Program-made: the position numbers and the translations under genes
Part shown: piece by piece, positions 1 through 14,900 of the stretch
Numbering within the stretch: position 1 is the stretch's first letter
Layout of the letters: each line of letters begins with the position of its first letter
Assembly (NCBI GenBank): GCA_033060915.1
Contig: CM065394.1
Coordinates: forward strand, 38,078,501-38,142,500
Origin: Euryodendron excelsum
Taxonomy: Eukaryota > Streptophyta > Magnoliopsida > Ericales > Pentaphylacaceae
Direction of reading: 5' to 3'
Length of the DNA: 64,000 nucleotides
Notes under the pieces: generated by a model
Seen by the model: the letters and a program-made list of their open reading frames with translations, nothing else
What the model was told of the DNA's origin: nothing
Databases searched by the model: none

Positions 1-1485
1 CACCTTTGGTGGGATAGCTGCTGGACCCTTGTCAGAGGGGGGTTCAGTGGTCTTCCTTGCAGAGCTGGGTCATGGGCGCTTGCTGGGTCGCTCCCCAGCG
101 GCCTTCGCCCTGTCCATTTCCTCAAACTTCTTTTTTGCGGAGGATCCCATGCTCCTTTTGTCGAAACGCATGGTAGAACCTTATCCTGCAAAACGCACAA
201 GGCAGAGGTCAATACACTTGCATTGAAAATGGCTGCAACAAATATACCAGACTCACTCCTCTCAGCGCAAAGGGCTTCGATGGAAAGGTATAGACCTAAG
301 AGGTAGGCGACCAAACTCTCACCAACTACAAGGGGCGCCTAAAGCTTGATTGCTTGATTAGGTGCTCCTTCAGCCTAGCTACCCGGTTTTCCTTGACTTG
401 TCCTTTAGCACGGGAAGGTGTGCTAAGCAAAAAATAAAATGAAATAATAGTCAGACTACTACCTTAAGTAGGACCAAGTATGAAAGCACGAAAAGCGCTT
501 ACCCTTCCTATTTGGTCTACCCCACTGTCTGGGTATGCAAGGGATCTGGTCAGTCATGTCCTCCCAATGGACAATCTTCATACCCTCGCCGTAAACAAAA
601 AAACACTTCTCTTTCCAGTGCTTGTGGGGAGACTGGGAGGCCGGTTATCATTACAGGCTGACTGTCTTGAGCTGAGAAGTAGTACCAGCCCGGGCTCTCA
701 CTCTCAGTGACTTTATAACAGTAAAATAAGTCTTCAGGGGTTAAAACCTCCTCCTTGTTGGTGGCGGCCTGCCACAAGGTTGCACAGGCCACCAATATGC
801 GCCACGAGTTGGGCATAAGTTGCCTTGGAGCTAGCCTTGCCCTGCTTAGGACTCCTCTAATGGGAAGAACAATTGGAAACCTCAGCCCCCGTGTCAGTGC
901 ACTCTCATACACCGTAACTTCTCCAAAGCGAGGGAAGCATGCTCTGTCTTCACTCCCCGGAACTCTATAGCTTATAGAGGCCGAAAATTGGTAGGCAGAC
1001 TAGAGCTTTCTCACTTTTACCCTGTCTAAGATAGAGGCTATGTGCCTCGCCTTGTACCTACAATTTGTGGTAGAGGGCGACCTAACCCCCTTAGCCTCCA
1101 CCACAAGGGCACCCTCAAAGGCGTCCACAATAGCCACTGGGCTTCTTGCCCTCACAAACCTCATCTCTTGGGTGACATCTTCAATGTCAACCCCAGAGTA
1201 ATTCACAGAGGCACTCAAAGCCTCGTGTGGTCTTACCCTATCTAAATCCATTGAGGCAGTGCGCTTAGAGCCAGTCGATAGGTTGATTGGTTGTGGGTTC
1301 ATGATCCTAAGGTCTTCGATCTCGCGAAAAGTTTCGAAAACTGCTCTAGACGCCTCTAGAACGCCCCAATACACTGACTCGATAAAGGAAGGATTACCTA
1401 TGAACCCTAGGGGGTATGAAGCCTTAATCCTCCACTCGTAATACCAGACGATTTTCTGTAGGAGCCAAAACATAAACCCACACAC
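1..1485 (-). pseudogene. Antisense ORF of a Ty3/gypsy element, Transposase_28-like, broken
   Basis: Read on the minus strand, the stretch from about 970 down to 550 encodes a block with YRVPGSEDRACFP, GEVTVYESALTRGLRFP, RLAPRQLMPNSWRIL and LFYCYKV motifs. This resembles the plant 'putative gypsy type transposon' family (Pfam Transposase_28). The frame then meets a plausible 80-bp intron (donor at 502, acceptor at 423) and a charged exon continuing with WGRPNRKG-like then AKGQVKENRVARLKEH-like sequence. A lysine-rich tail (KKKFEEMDRAKAAGERPSKR) lies at about 155-70. A further minus-strand ORF at 1000-1485 lies upstream, out of frame. Stops and frame changes make it a pseudogene. The LTR at 1907 is on the plus strand, so this gene is antisense to its element. 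Antisense extra ORFs next to the 3' LTR are known for Tat-lineage elements. Family assignment is from motif memory; the antisense geometry is seen directly. Confidence 0.6.
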
Positions 1486-1889
1486 ATAGTACCTTGGTGA
1501 ATACTAAGGTGGATGGGAAAGGTTGAAGCTACTCCAAACAACCAACATTGGTGAAAAAAGGCTGAAGGAAAGGAGAATTGCTCGTTGTATAGCTCAAAGG
1601 AAATGTGCAAAATAGGGGGCCCCTTGGTAAACCGCCAAGGTCTTATAGGCCCCCTCCTTTCGAAATCAACGGCACAGATCTGCCCAAAGCTCTTAAATCG
1701 GACGGGCGATAATGGTAACGTCCAATCGATGTACGGGGCCCAACCCCGCAAGGCCATGTGGCAGAAGCACCAAAGGTCGTGTCGATTCAGCAGATGTAGT
1801 AATCATAACAGTTTACGGTACCATAAATGCGCCTCAGGTGCGGCTCCCCGCGACTCTTTGAAATTTCCACCGGCTAGCTCGGGCTACCA

Positions 1890-2480
1890 AGGGAATTGGG
1901 GGCATCTGATAATACAACAAGTCTAACTGGTCTGCCCCCAGTGGACAGACCAGATAAGCCCAGGCTGCATCCCCAATCCGCACCCTCGAACTTCCCGACT
2001 AGGCTTGTTGACAAACCTTCAAGGACAGAGCTCCGGTAACGCACCAGGCACCGCCACTAAGGCACGCACCCCGAGATTCTAGCGTGATGATCGGCCTCCT
2101 AAATCCCATGATGGAAGCGGTTTCGTCCACAACTAGGGGCATGGCTCGTGAGGCCTAACGTGAAGGCATGATACACCCCCCACGATCCTAGATGCGCAAT
2201 CTGGGGGCACAATCAACTCTCTCGTTAAAGTGCCCACAATTCAAGCCACACTCCCTGCCAACATCCCTATAAAGGGGGGAGTCATCATCTTCAATAGAGG
2301 TACGAGAACACTAAAACCCTTGTGCATTGTTGTTCTGCTCATTTGATCTCTAGTCTAACTTTGGCATCGAAGTGTCTTTAGCAGGTCCTACACCAGTGTC
2401 CCAAGCAAGAGGATTCATCACCTCAGTCACTTGCATTGAAGGTCGAGAAGATCACACTAATTCACTGTATCATCAGCCAT
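1890..2480 (+). mobile_element. Right-hand LTR of a Ty3/gypsy (Tat-like) element
   Basis: A purine-rich tract (AAGGGAATTGGGGG, about 1889-1902) is followed by CATC and then TGATAATAC, a typical polypurine tract/LTR junction; the LTR would start at 1907. A TATAAAGGGG promoter-like motif lies at 2268-2277. Downstream comes an ACTTTGGCATCGAAGTG segment (about 2357) of the kind common near the 3' end of plant gypsy LTRs. The 3' boundary is uncertain (about 2470-2490). The matching left LTR and the polyprotein are outside the window, so the type is inferred from the polypurine tract, the TATA and the antisense ORF to its left. Confidence 0.6.
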
Positions 2481-3118
2481 TGCCTAAACTTTCGGCATTA
2501 CAGACAGTTCTAAACTTAATTAGTTATCACTCAAATCCATTATATGTAGGCTAGTTAAACTACCTAGATCTGGTAAGATTTTTGTTGCCTAACAAAGCAA
2601 GAACATCAGAGTGCTACTTATTTGTATTGTAGACAGTAATGGACAACTCAACTAGTTGTTCTCAAGCTTAAATTGGTTGGGTTTGACAATGAACCAAACC
2701 AATCAAGCAAGGTACCATTGATGATATTGCCATCGAGTTTGTAGATACAAGCATTTTTGTAGCGTATGCCAATGGAACAAGAGAATTTACCTCGTTATCT
2801 CTACATTTACACGATTGAATAGACATTGGAAGAAGGGTGCTGGTAAGTGATCTACATCATTGCATCACCATTAATATCATAGCGATCTAGGCTTGCAGTA
2901 GATATGAAAGTAAATACTTATGTGCACTATCAAGTATCAACTATGAAAGAATTTGCTAAATCAATCTTATCCACTCCAAGTGCCTCACAAGGAAAGCAGA
3001 CCATAAAAATCTGAATGAAAATAGTGTTGTTTGAAATTTTAAAAAGAGTGTAATAATCGACTTTTTCAATTAGCAATGTATCAACTACTTTCAGTGTTAC
3101 TTGTATTTCAGTTTGGCT
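2481..3118. other. Intergenic spacer, AT-rich
   Basis: No coding segment with protein-like composition and no recognised RNA gene seen. Only short chance ORFs are present, with low-complexity AT-rich DNA separating the gypsy LTR from the RPSA promoter side. Confidence 0.5.
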
Positions 3119-3292
3119 TACGTTAAAATAGAAAAAAGAAGTTAATTGAACAAGCTTGATCCAAAATTTCATTTGCGTCCATTAATCCCAAACTAATTCA
3201 ACTAAAACTTTACGTTAAAATGGAAATAAAAAAGTTAATTAAAAAAGCCAGATCCAAAATTTCATCCAAAGCCCATTAATTCCAAACTAAAG
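3119..3292. repeat. Tandem duplication, ~85-90 bp unit x2
   Basis: Two adjacent copies start at TTACGTTAAAAT (3119 and about 3211). Both run through GTTAATT...AAGC..GATCCAAAATTTCAT and end in CCATTAAT(C/T)CCAAACTAA. They differ by scattered substitutions and small indels, so the duplication is not recent. Confidence 0.75.
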
Positions 3293-3485
3293 GTTCATTT
3301 GGTATGACTTTTTTTTTGTTTTAACTTTTTTAATTTTGTTTTTTTGGCTTATAAAAAAAAGAGATTTTTTTTTGTTTTTATAAGCTAAAGATAAGCAAAA
3401 AATATTTGTAAAAAATTGACTTTTTTATTTATAAAGCTAAAAAAAAGACAGACTGTCCTACCAAACTAGTCATAATTCAACTAAA
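3290..3485. repeat. Possible MITE-like inverted-repeat debris
   Basis: The left side carries CATTTGGTATGACTTTTT and the right side carries CTACCAAACTAGTCAT, which are loosely inverted, around a T-rich then A-rich core with 'ataagcta' words. Similar composition recurs at 7370-7510 and about 29800-29910. No clear target duplication was found, so this is a weak call. Confidence 0.3.
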
Positions 3486-3596
3486 ACGTGCTTTTGGAGG
3501 CCCAACCCAACTTGGCGTCCTTAAATGGAATTATAGGATGACACCAAGGGCTCTTTGGTCATAAAACGAACCTAGGGTTGTAGAGAGAGAGAGGGC

Positions 3597-3693
3597 TATA
3601 AATTTCACTTCCAGCGTTCGCTATCCCGACGAAACCCTCATTTCGTGCTGTGGTGAACCCTGTGACGGCACTCAGAAGCTAAAGCTAGGGTTT
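3597..3693 (+). promoter_or_regulatory. RPSA core promoter: TATA box and telo-box
   Basis: A TATAAAT motif at 3597-3603 lies about 110 bp upstream of the RPSA start codon. A TAGGGTTT telo-box lies at 3686-3693 in the presumed 5' leader. Telo-boxes near the transcription start are a known hallmark of plant ribosomal-protein genes and support this as the genuine promoter. Confidence 0.6.
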
Positions 3694-3715
3694 CACAGAG
3701 TGGGAGAAAGCAATC

Positions 3716-6477
<2,762 letters not shown>

Positions 6478-7558
6478 GTGAAGTCAGCAAGAACTTGTGC
6501 TCGAGACTTTGATTGCAAGCTTTTTAGGTTTTCAGGAGATTTTCTATTTATGTAATTTTTTTTTTATGGAGAGAACATATTGTTTGGCTAAAAGTTTTAG
6601 TTGTAGTTGTCTTTTTCAAGTTATACAGAATTTTGGGAATGTTGGTATCCTAAATGAAGGTGCTTTTCTTTTGTCGTGCAAGAAGTTTGTACTATGATTT
6701 TTTGTTTGGCGTATCACTAGTATCTAGAAGTCTAACCTACTCTTACAGGGGTTGGGGGAGGGGAGCAGCTAAGCTGCGGGTGGAGCTGAAACTGAACCTA
6801 CCTTGTGTGTGGGGATGAATCCCCAAGTATACTCTGCCTCAAGCAAGAGTCGCATCCAGAACCTCGGAAGGAGAGGGCCCTGGGCTCTCCCCTGGGGCTT
6901 CCGATAACACAATGTACCTTCAAGAGGTTCCTAACAAGTCAAGTGTAGCCGCACCTGCTAGGTTCCTTGTCATTTTTGTTGTAAAAGAGGTTCCTTGTCA
7001 CTTGGTTAATGGTAGAACTTGGGAGTTTAGCTTATGCGTGTCCTTGAAATGTGTTGATGTTGGTCAAAAGGAGTAATGAGCTGATAGATTTTAAAGTTGG
7101 AGAATCTCTTTTATTTTGGTGTTGTAGCTGGCGAGAATGGTTCTTGGGGGTCTCCGTGGGGGACAAAATGTAGTGTGCTAGTCTGATGGATGACGGGTTC
7201 TGGGGTTCTGTTATAATTACAATTGGATGTCTGAGGTCACCACTTTTATCTTGTGTATTTTGGGTTTTTGGATTCTAAGATCAATGGCATGTTGTGTGAA
7301 GTAATTTTTGTTTTTAACTCCAACTTCAAAATGTACCTACCTTCTTGTGGGAGTATGATACAGATTTTTTTCTAGTTTTTTTCATTTTGTTTTTTTAATT
7401 TATAAGCAAAAAAGTTCAATTTTTTTTACTTTTTAGTTTTTATAAGTTAGGATAAGCAGGAAAACCAAAAAAAAAAAATAGTCAAAGAGTCAAAAAAATT
7501 TGGCTTATAAACCAAAAAAGCTTGAAAAAGCCAGAATTAATATCAGACAATTTCCAAA
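6478..7558. other. RPSA 3' flank and intergenic DNA
   Basis: The first few hundred bases are the likely 3' untranslated region of RPSA. A more GC-rich patch (about 6745-6900, with GGGGTTGGGGGAGGGGAG and GGGCCCTGGGCTCTCCCC) is of unknown origin and may be a decayed repeat. 7370-7510 is T/A homopolymer-rich MITE-like debris. No gene recognised. Confidence 0.45.
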
Positions 7559-8003
7559 ATCAGTTGGGGCTTTTTTACGCTAGCTGGATTCAACTTGGCA
7601 GCAGAGCTTTGGGCAATATGATTGGGACTGGATCTAGCTTGGTCCGAAGGCTTCACGTGCACTGTGCTGGAAACAGACTCTACGGAAGCAATCAGACTCA
7701 TTCGGTCTAGCCAGGAGGTAAACTCGTCTCAACCTCTGAGAGAATCAGGGAGATGCTCCGAAGGGAGTGGCGATGGGAGCTCAACCATGTTTGGAGGTAA
7801 GCTAATTCATGCGCAGATAAGCTAGCCAAGAAGGCTTTATCACTGCCGGCTTTATTGCCGGCAGTGCATACGCAAAGATTAATAGAAGTGCCACCATCTC
7901 TTATGGAGTTCATTGAGGACTGTTGGCTCAGGTTCTATTAGATTAATTTGTAGTTAGTTTTTCTTACACTTCAGTCTCCCCAGTACCAAAAAAAAAAAAA
8001 AAC
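7559..8003 (+). mobile_element. 5'-truncated LINE tail with RNase H-like remnant and poly(A)
   Basis: The plus-strand reading gives FNLAAELWAI-stop-LGLDLAWSEGFTCTVLETDS, the conserved E and D blocks of the plant RNase H-like domain (RVT_3 type) found at the end of LINE polyproteins. After a frame change comes WRWELNHVWR-stop-ANSCADKLAKKAL. The reading ends PPSLMEFIEDCWLRFY with a stop at 7939-7941. About 46 bp later there is a 16-base A run (7988-8003), the expected 3' tail. One in-frame stop, a frameshift and a second stop show it is dead. The 5' part is missing, as in most LINE insertions. Confidence 0.75.
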
Positions 8004-8953
8004 CCTCGGTAACTTTGCTACACTTCCTTCAGGATGTGTGATTCCCAATGCATAGTGTGTAAATGGGGAATATATATTTCAACCTTACTAGGTTGGATAC
8101 AAACCTTATGCGCCTGCAAAGCTGCTACAATATCTGAGAATGTGCATTGCTTGGCTTTCCTCGCATCCACGAATGCTTTCAACCTTAATTGACACTAATT
8201 CACTTACCTGGAATCCATAACATGGAGCAAGGGGCATGCTCTGAAGCAGTAAGATTAGTGGACCACTACGTCCATGGTGCAACCCAATTTTTTTACCTGG
8301 TTCATGACGTGTGGAATTTACACAGAAATAGCGTTTCACAACGTGCAACAGAATGACAAGCATACCTAAAATTTCCAACAATTGAACATATCCCCTTCAC
8401 TATGGAGATGGCAGAGATTCCAGTAGCCCAAACAGGGATATAACAAAGAATCGAGCAGCATCCATGAATCTGCAGTGCTTACACCACATTTAAATCAGTG
8501 CAAAACTGGAATTGAAACATTACCTGTTAGGACAGTTAAAACAACGTAAAGCGATTACAGAAGAAAACTGTAAAGCGGAGGTCCAGCTATCAGGACATAC
8601 TTGATAAATATTTACAAGGTCGAAAACTTCTTAGTTATAAACCTAAGGGGGAGGAATTGAGAGCTCCAAAAAAAAAAAAAACCAATTAGCTGTTGCTACT
8701 TAATTTACTTCCTATGTTGTTCTCATTTGATGATCCGGATAAATGATGCAAATTTACAAGGTCTGAACATGTCTTGTTCAGAAGAATCTATCTTTCATGC
8801 TAATGCCGATATTTTTTTCTTTCTTTCATTTCTCTAATGTTGATCTCCTGCAGTTTATTTTCAGTTGAGAAATCCACATCCTTCGGATGGGTAGATTGAA
8901 TCAGATTATGCTGGCAAGAAATATTAGTTTTGATGTAAAACTTGAGCAAAACT
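8004..8953 (-). other. 3' flank / probable 3' UTR of the SAC gene
   Basis: This lies directly downstream (minus strand) of the SAC stop codon. It shows A- or T-runs and no conserved ORF. Part of it is expected to be 3' UTR, but the polyadenylation site cannot be fixed from sequence alone. Confidence 0.4.
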
Positions 8954-11900
8954 TCAATGGAACAGTGTCTCGCCATAGTCAACCCAGTGCACGAAGCTCT
9001 CCGAGAATTCAGCGGGAATGTCAGAGTTCTGTGCAACACAATAAGTGAAATCAGTTCCAGTATGCTATCTTCACAAAAGGAGTAAATAAAAAATAAAATA
9101 AGATATAAGGAGAAAGAATTAGAGATGTTTCAATAAATGGACAACTGTACAACACTACATGTTCACAGAAATAGTTACAATTACAAGAAGATTGTAAGCA
9201 CTTCATGTTTTGGTAAGTGGAACATATGATGCTCTCACACGGTAGCTTATATTTTCATCCCATTTAGACTGCCTTCTGTATATCAAGGAATTTAACCTCT
9301 GCTCCTATAAAATATAGACCTCTAACATAACGACAACCTTGTTTCATGATAGTTGTTTCCAGAAACAAATAATTTCACTTAGATTGATTTACACAACAAA
9401 AAAAGAAAAACCATTGTGAAAAAAAAAAAAAAACCAAAACCTAAACCGATGAAATCCCATTAACCACAATTCAAACCATAGTTTCTTGTGTTGACGAGAG
9501 ACAGAACTAATGACTTCCAAAAACATGAAGAAAAAAAAAAAATGTGCAGATGCATCAACAGTTGAAGCAGAAATAGCATGTTATTGGGTTACCTTGCTTC
9601 TGTCACTTTTTATTTTTATTCCATTCATCAAAAAAATAGAAAAATATGGTTGGAGAACAGCTCCTTGCCCCCAACCACCAAAAAAGGAGAAAAATAAAAG
9701 AAGAAAGTGGAAAAATAAAGATAATTATAGCGAATGGTAGGTATGGCAATCTAGACTTACCATTGGATGGATGGTAAAGCCATTAAACTTTTGTAAACCA
9801 ACATGACCATAATCATTTAATGTCTAACTTATGAACAAGCTCCAATATGTTCTTTCCGCAACTAATGTTTTTTCGTCTAACATGTCTTTCAATCATAGCA
9901 TTCTGAGCCATTTATGTGCTAGCAACCTACAATTATACGTATAGGTATGCATGACATTTTTTCAGATTACAATTAAGTTCACCATGTCATGACAGTGCCA
10001 ACAGTAGGATTGAATAGATTACTGACCTTCAAGCTGGACCCAGACTCACTTGGGGAAGTGTCTGATTCCATTTTGAGTTCAGTTACAACACTATCTGATG
10101 ATACACCGGCAATAGGAGAGCTTATGAGTGTAGACCTGCAGCCATCAAATTCAGGGTTCAAACCTCAGAATATGGATGTAACTTTCTCAAAATTTTCAAG
10201 TAATCTTGTGTAATTTAAAATTGATCCAATTTAAAAATAGTAAGCAGGAAGAACACGTCTCTTTTATGCATTTCTTGAGATGTTACTAGATAGATACATC
10301 TTACACCGAAAGGTTTTTGGGGGAGGGCGGGTTTTTAAGGAATTTTCAGAGATGGTTGGTTGCTCCCAGTCTTTCAGGTCAACATGTCCAGCTAGGCTCT
10401 TCAAATGACTGGGAAAGCAACCAGACTTTGTACAGAATACCATTGTCCCACATCAATTCTTTAAGATCAGACAAATTTTATTCCATTGCAAGCACTAATT
10501 GAAAGAAAGCGGCAAAAATTCTTTAGACATCTTCCAGGTGAGGCAGGCATCTGTGTTACACTCTTAGAAAACTGTACAATAACTCACATCATCATTAAAA
10601 TAAATAATTTTTTACTTCAACTCATCTTTTGTGAGTTTGGCCACCACTATGCTTGCTTCTCAATAGATGTTTGAAAAGCATAGTCAATCAATGCTTTCTA
10701 AAACTATGATGCTTGCTGTTAACACAATCTTCAGGTTAGACGGGAATTATTTCATGATCTATCGAAAAAACAGAAAAAAAGAAAGATGGGACGTCTTTCA
10801 TGCAATTAAGAACATGGCAAGGAAAGTATAATGTCTATTAATATTAATGGTAGTGATTATATCTGTGCATCCACATCTACATACACACATCTCATGTCAG
10901 CCACTGCAAACAAATGAAGATGGCAATCAGAGTTCTATACTTGCTGTTATTCCTTTTGCTGCATGGCAAATGTTGGTACAGTAAATCCTATGCGAAAGGA
11001 GGATTATTTATGATTAGAAAGTTTCAAAGCGTGATGATAAACAGAGCAGATGGCTGACAAGGGGGCTATGATAGTGTGGAAACAATAGAGATAGTGATGT
11101 GGTGATGTAGGCGATGAGATGATAGTGATAGACAGCAAAGGAAAGGAGAAGTGGCAGCGGCAGCCACTGTTAATAAATCAAGTGGTGCTGCTGGTGATAG
11201 CAACTAAAATATCTGGAACAATTTTCTTCTTTTAAGCTTTATTCAGGACAGTATACCAAGAATCCTTGCTAAACAGAGTCTAAAAAATCACCTTTCATAT
11301 GTGTCTTCTTCACATGAATTTCCAGATGAAGAAAGCCAATCCACGTCGAGAAAATTTGAGCAGTTCAATGAATCCCGATGTCCATCAAAACAAATAAGAT
11401 CACTTTGTAGACATTGCTCCAGCTGCATATCTGGAAAAAGCGGCCTACAGGACATTGAGGGTGTATACCTACGCAAGGCAGCCAATTAATTAGAGGAACG
11501 TTAGAAAAATTTCAAACAATAGGCTATAAAATGAGATATTATTGCCTCATGACAGCTTGCACTAACAACACCTCCCCTTGCCAAGGATTTCCTTTTTAAT
11601 TTCATAAAGAAGGAAATGATACTAGGTGTGACTAAATATGAGCTTCAGCAAATAGCTTATATCCAAAAATGTATAATATGCACAGGTAAAAAGTAATCAA
11701 GAAAAAAGAAATGGATCTATGAACCAATATATGCATCCACCATCGCTGATTTAATGATTGTGATAGACACATGAACAGTTTTTCAGAAGTGATAAACAAG
11801 TGATGCACATGATCATCACTCATGCGTGCGTATAGGGTGGTTATTTATTTCAGGAGGCTTGGTAATTGAAAAGGAGTTTTCCAGATTGTGGCTTTCAGAT

Positions 11901-14900
11901 CTAATTGTGGTGATCAATTAGAGAATACATACTTAGATATCATATCAATCTAGACCATAACTTTTACTTCTAACACATAACTAAGGGCATCTCTCCCACT
12001 GGAGTCAGCAATGGGTTGGCCATGGCAAGCATCTACAACCATGTTGCTGTTGAAGCATCCCAAGCTTGAGAACTATCAAAGTAGCTATGTTCGGGCTCTA
12101 TGTTTAGCACTTCTTCCAAACTACAGATAAGTTCAAGAGAGCCACCACATGGCATTCCTGATGAAAAACACTACTTGATGCATGAACAGGGACTTCTAAT
12201 TTCCATGAGAGAATCCGTGTGTGCAAAATGATACTAGAGACATACTAAATATACAATGCATTCAATATGATATTCAAGCTTCAAATATTGATTGCATATG
12301 ATGGGCTCATTTTGTCATCTGAATTAAGTCATTAAATTTTCGAAAGATGATATAAATGATAAATCACATCTATATCTTTCTGTTATTAGAAATGGAATAC
12401 TTTACAGTTTCAAAATCACCACTCATATTCTGACCACTCCTGATCAATCCAACAAGTAAGAAGCATTAGGGGCAACCAAACTTTCTGAATCTCATCAACT
12501 TTTGATAATCTGGGCATTTGGTCCATGAGAGCTCCACATCAGAGCCAAACCAGTCTGATGGGCTAGTCCAAGCTGGGTTTTTCACAGATCGATCATGAGA
12601 ATTTGGACCATTGTATCTTTATCGGAACCTTCTATTTTATTGGTCAAAAAACTATGTGAACCAAACGGTTTATTTTTGGCCACTAAATTAGTTTGGTATA
12701 AAACAAATACTGGGAAAGCCCCAAGTGCACTAGTAGAGAAGTAGAGTTAGATGATGAAGGAGCTCCTCAAGGTAACAGATTTAGAAAATGTGACGTAAGC
12801 TCACCTGGGATAAGATAATTCACTTCCACAAGTTGAGATTTCTGGTGTTGACTCTGAAAGACCCTTGTTACCACCATGCATCTTACCAGGCAAAGGCTGG
12901 TTGTGATTTTCATTCGGTCCAACATCAGTCACTTCAATTGGTGCACAAAGTATGTTGCCGTCTGATAGTGACCTCTTAAAAGATGACCTACACATACAGA
13001 ATGTAGACTTTATTAACTATTTTGAAAGAAACCTCTTTTTTGTGATATAGTTGCTAAATAGATATCACAATTCTAGTGTTTTCAACATGCACATACATAC
13101 TTATAACCTTGGAAAATTGTAGGAATAGATAAGAAAATCACTCTCCACCCCATGCATCAACCAGGCATCGGTGAGTGATTGAGATTACTCCATCTCAATA
13201 TTCAAACAGAGGGCTAAAGGAACTCATGCATTACTTGTAGGATAAGAAATTTCAGAACATGGTTTCCAGGAGGTAAAGAGTTTCGACCAGTTACCATTCA
13301 TGTCTCCAGCTGTGATTGAAGTTCTAAACAAATACTTACAGGGCAAAGAAAGACAAATGTGTGTATGTGTAGAGAGAGAGAGAGAGAGAGAGAGAGAGCA
13401 TTTTGGTACTGAGACAAATATTTTTTTCCTAAATGAAAACTAGATCCACAAGATTATTTAATTCTTAAACAGGCAATTAAAATAGCTCATCTACTTCAAT
13501 TTTCCTTCTTAGCTTCAAGATTAATAGAATGATTACACTACACAAACGCAACACTTATACCTTGCATTTTCATCTGCAAAATTAGAACATTGTCTTCCAA
13601 TATTGTAATGCTGATCTGAATCCAGTTCCCAAAGAGTTGGCTTACCCTGTTGTGGCTGGAAATGCCCCAAGAACCTGCTCAAATATTGACCCGAATGCAC
13701 ATTGGAAATTAATAACAAAATATTACAATTAACACACCCAATAATTCTACCACTTCTACTAGGAGTAGCCTTTGTAGCGCTAGCTGAATTCAAAGTAGTG
13801 GCTTTTGTGCAATGTCAAAAGGGTCCTGATGTGATGATAGAAGAAAAACAATGCACTACCAAATAAAAGCAGTGTTTAACATAATACTCTCTTTTGCCCC
13901 CATATAAACATCACTTTCTTCCAGGGTAAACAGGCACAGTAAAAGGGAAGTTCAGCAAAATGAAACAATAGAACAAAAATTCAAAGTCAATTAGTCCCAC
14001 TCCCCAGCCTATTCACCAAGTAAAAAAGGATGCAATGTATAAGTGCCTGATCTTCTGTGACAGAAACAGATAGGCAAATTAGTTGCACTTCTTCTTTTTT
14101 TTTTTTTTTTGGGGGGGGTTGTTTATTATCTGACTTACACATTAATTGCATCTTGCTTTTCAGCATCCATGTAGGCATTACTGTAGTACCGCTGCAGAGT
14201 TCTGAATAACTCCTGGGACTGAGTTGCTGCTTTCCACTGACCTCTTCTCTGGCAGAATATCTGTTTAGTATTCCAAAAGCACAAGCATGGAAAAGAGTAT
14301 TACCAATTTAAACAATCCTGTGCACCAAAAAAGAAACATAACAGAACTCGGGTGACTTCATACTGAATTGTCATGTATGAAGACACGATTTAAGGCACTA
14401 AATGATAAAATACTGACGGAAACAATCAATTATACAGCCTTATTTGGGGACGTGATGAAAAAGGGAAATATGTATTGATGTAAATCTGCAAACCCAGATC
14501 CAATCAGGGTCATGCTGTGGCTGCTTACCCAACTGATAAGTCATATGCAATAGAGGTATATAGAGGAATGAATTCAGGGTGTTAGAAGGGAGGATTAGTA
14601 CATCTATGGATGGAGATTAGTTCTTGAGCTGGAAGATTGACAGAAGATTGAGTAGTAATGCCACTGTTACGTTCAAAGAAAATAATCCAATTTCAGAAGA
14701 TTCCTCTGATTAATTCATTTTATTTGTCTATATACTTGTTCTCCATAATACCATCATGATTGTATGATGACTATTTTCCATCCAAACAATGATCCAAACT
14801 TCTAAGACACGAATAATTGGGAACTAAACCACATTGACACATCAATGTTATTAGACACTATGTTGGTCAAGGTGGATTCCAAGAAAGTACATTTTTGGCA

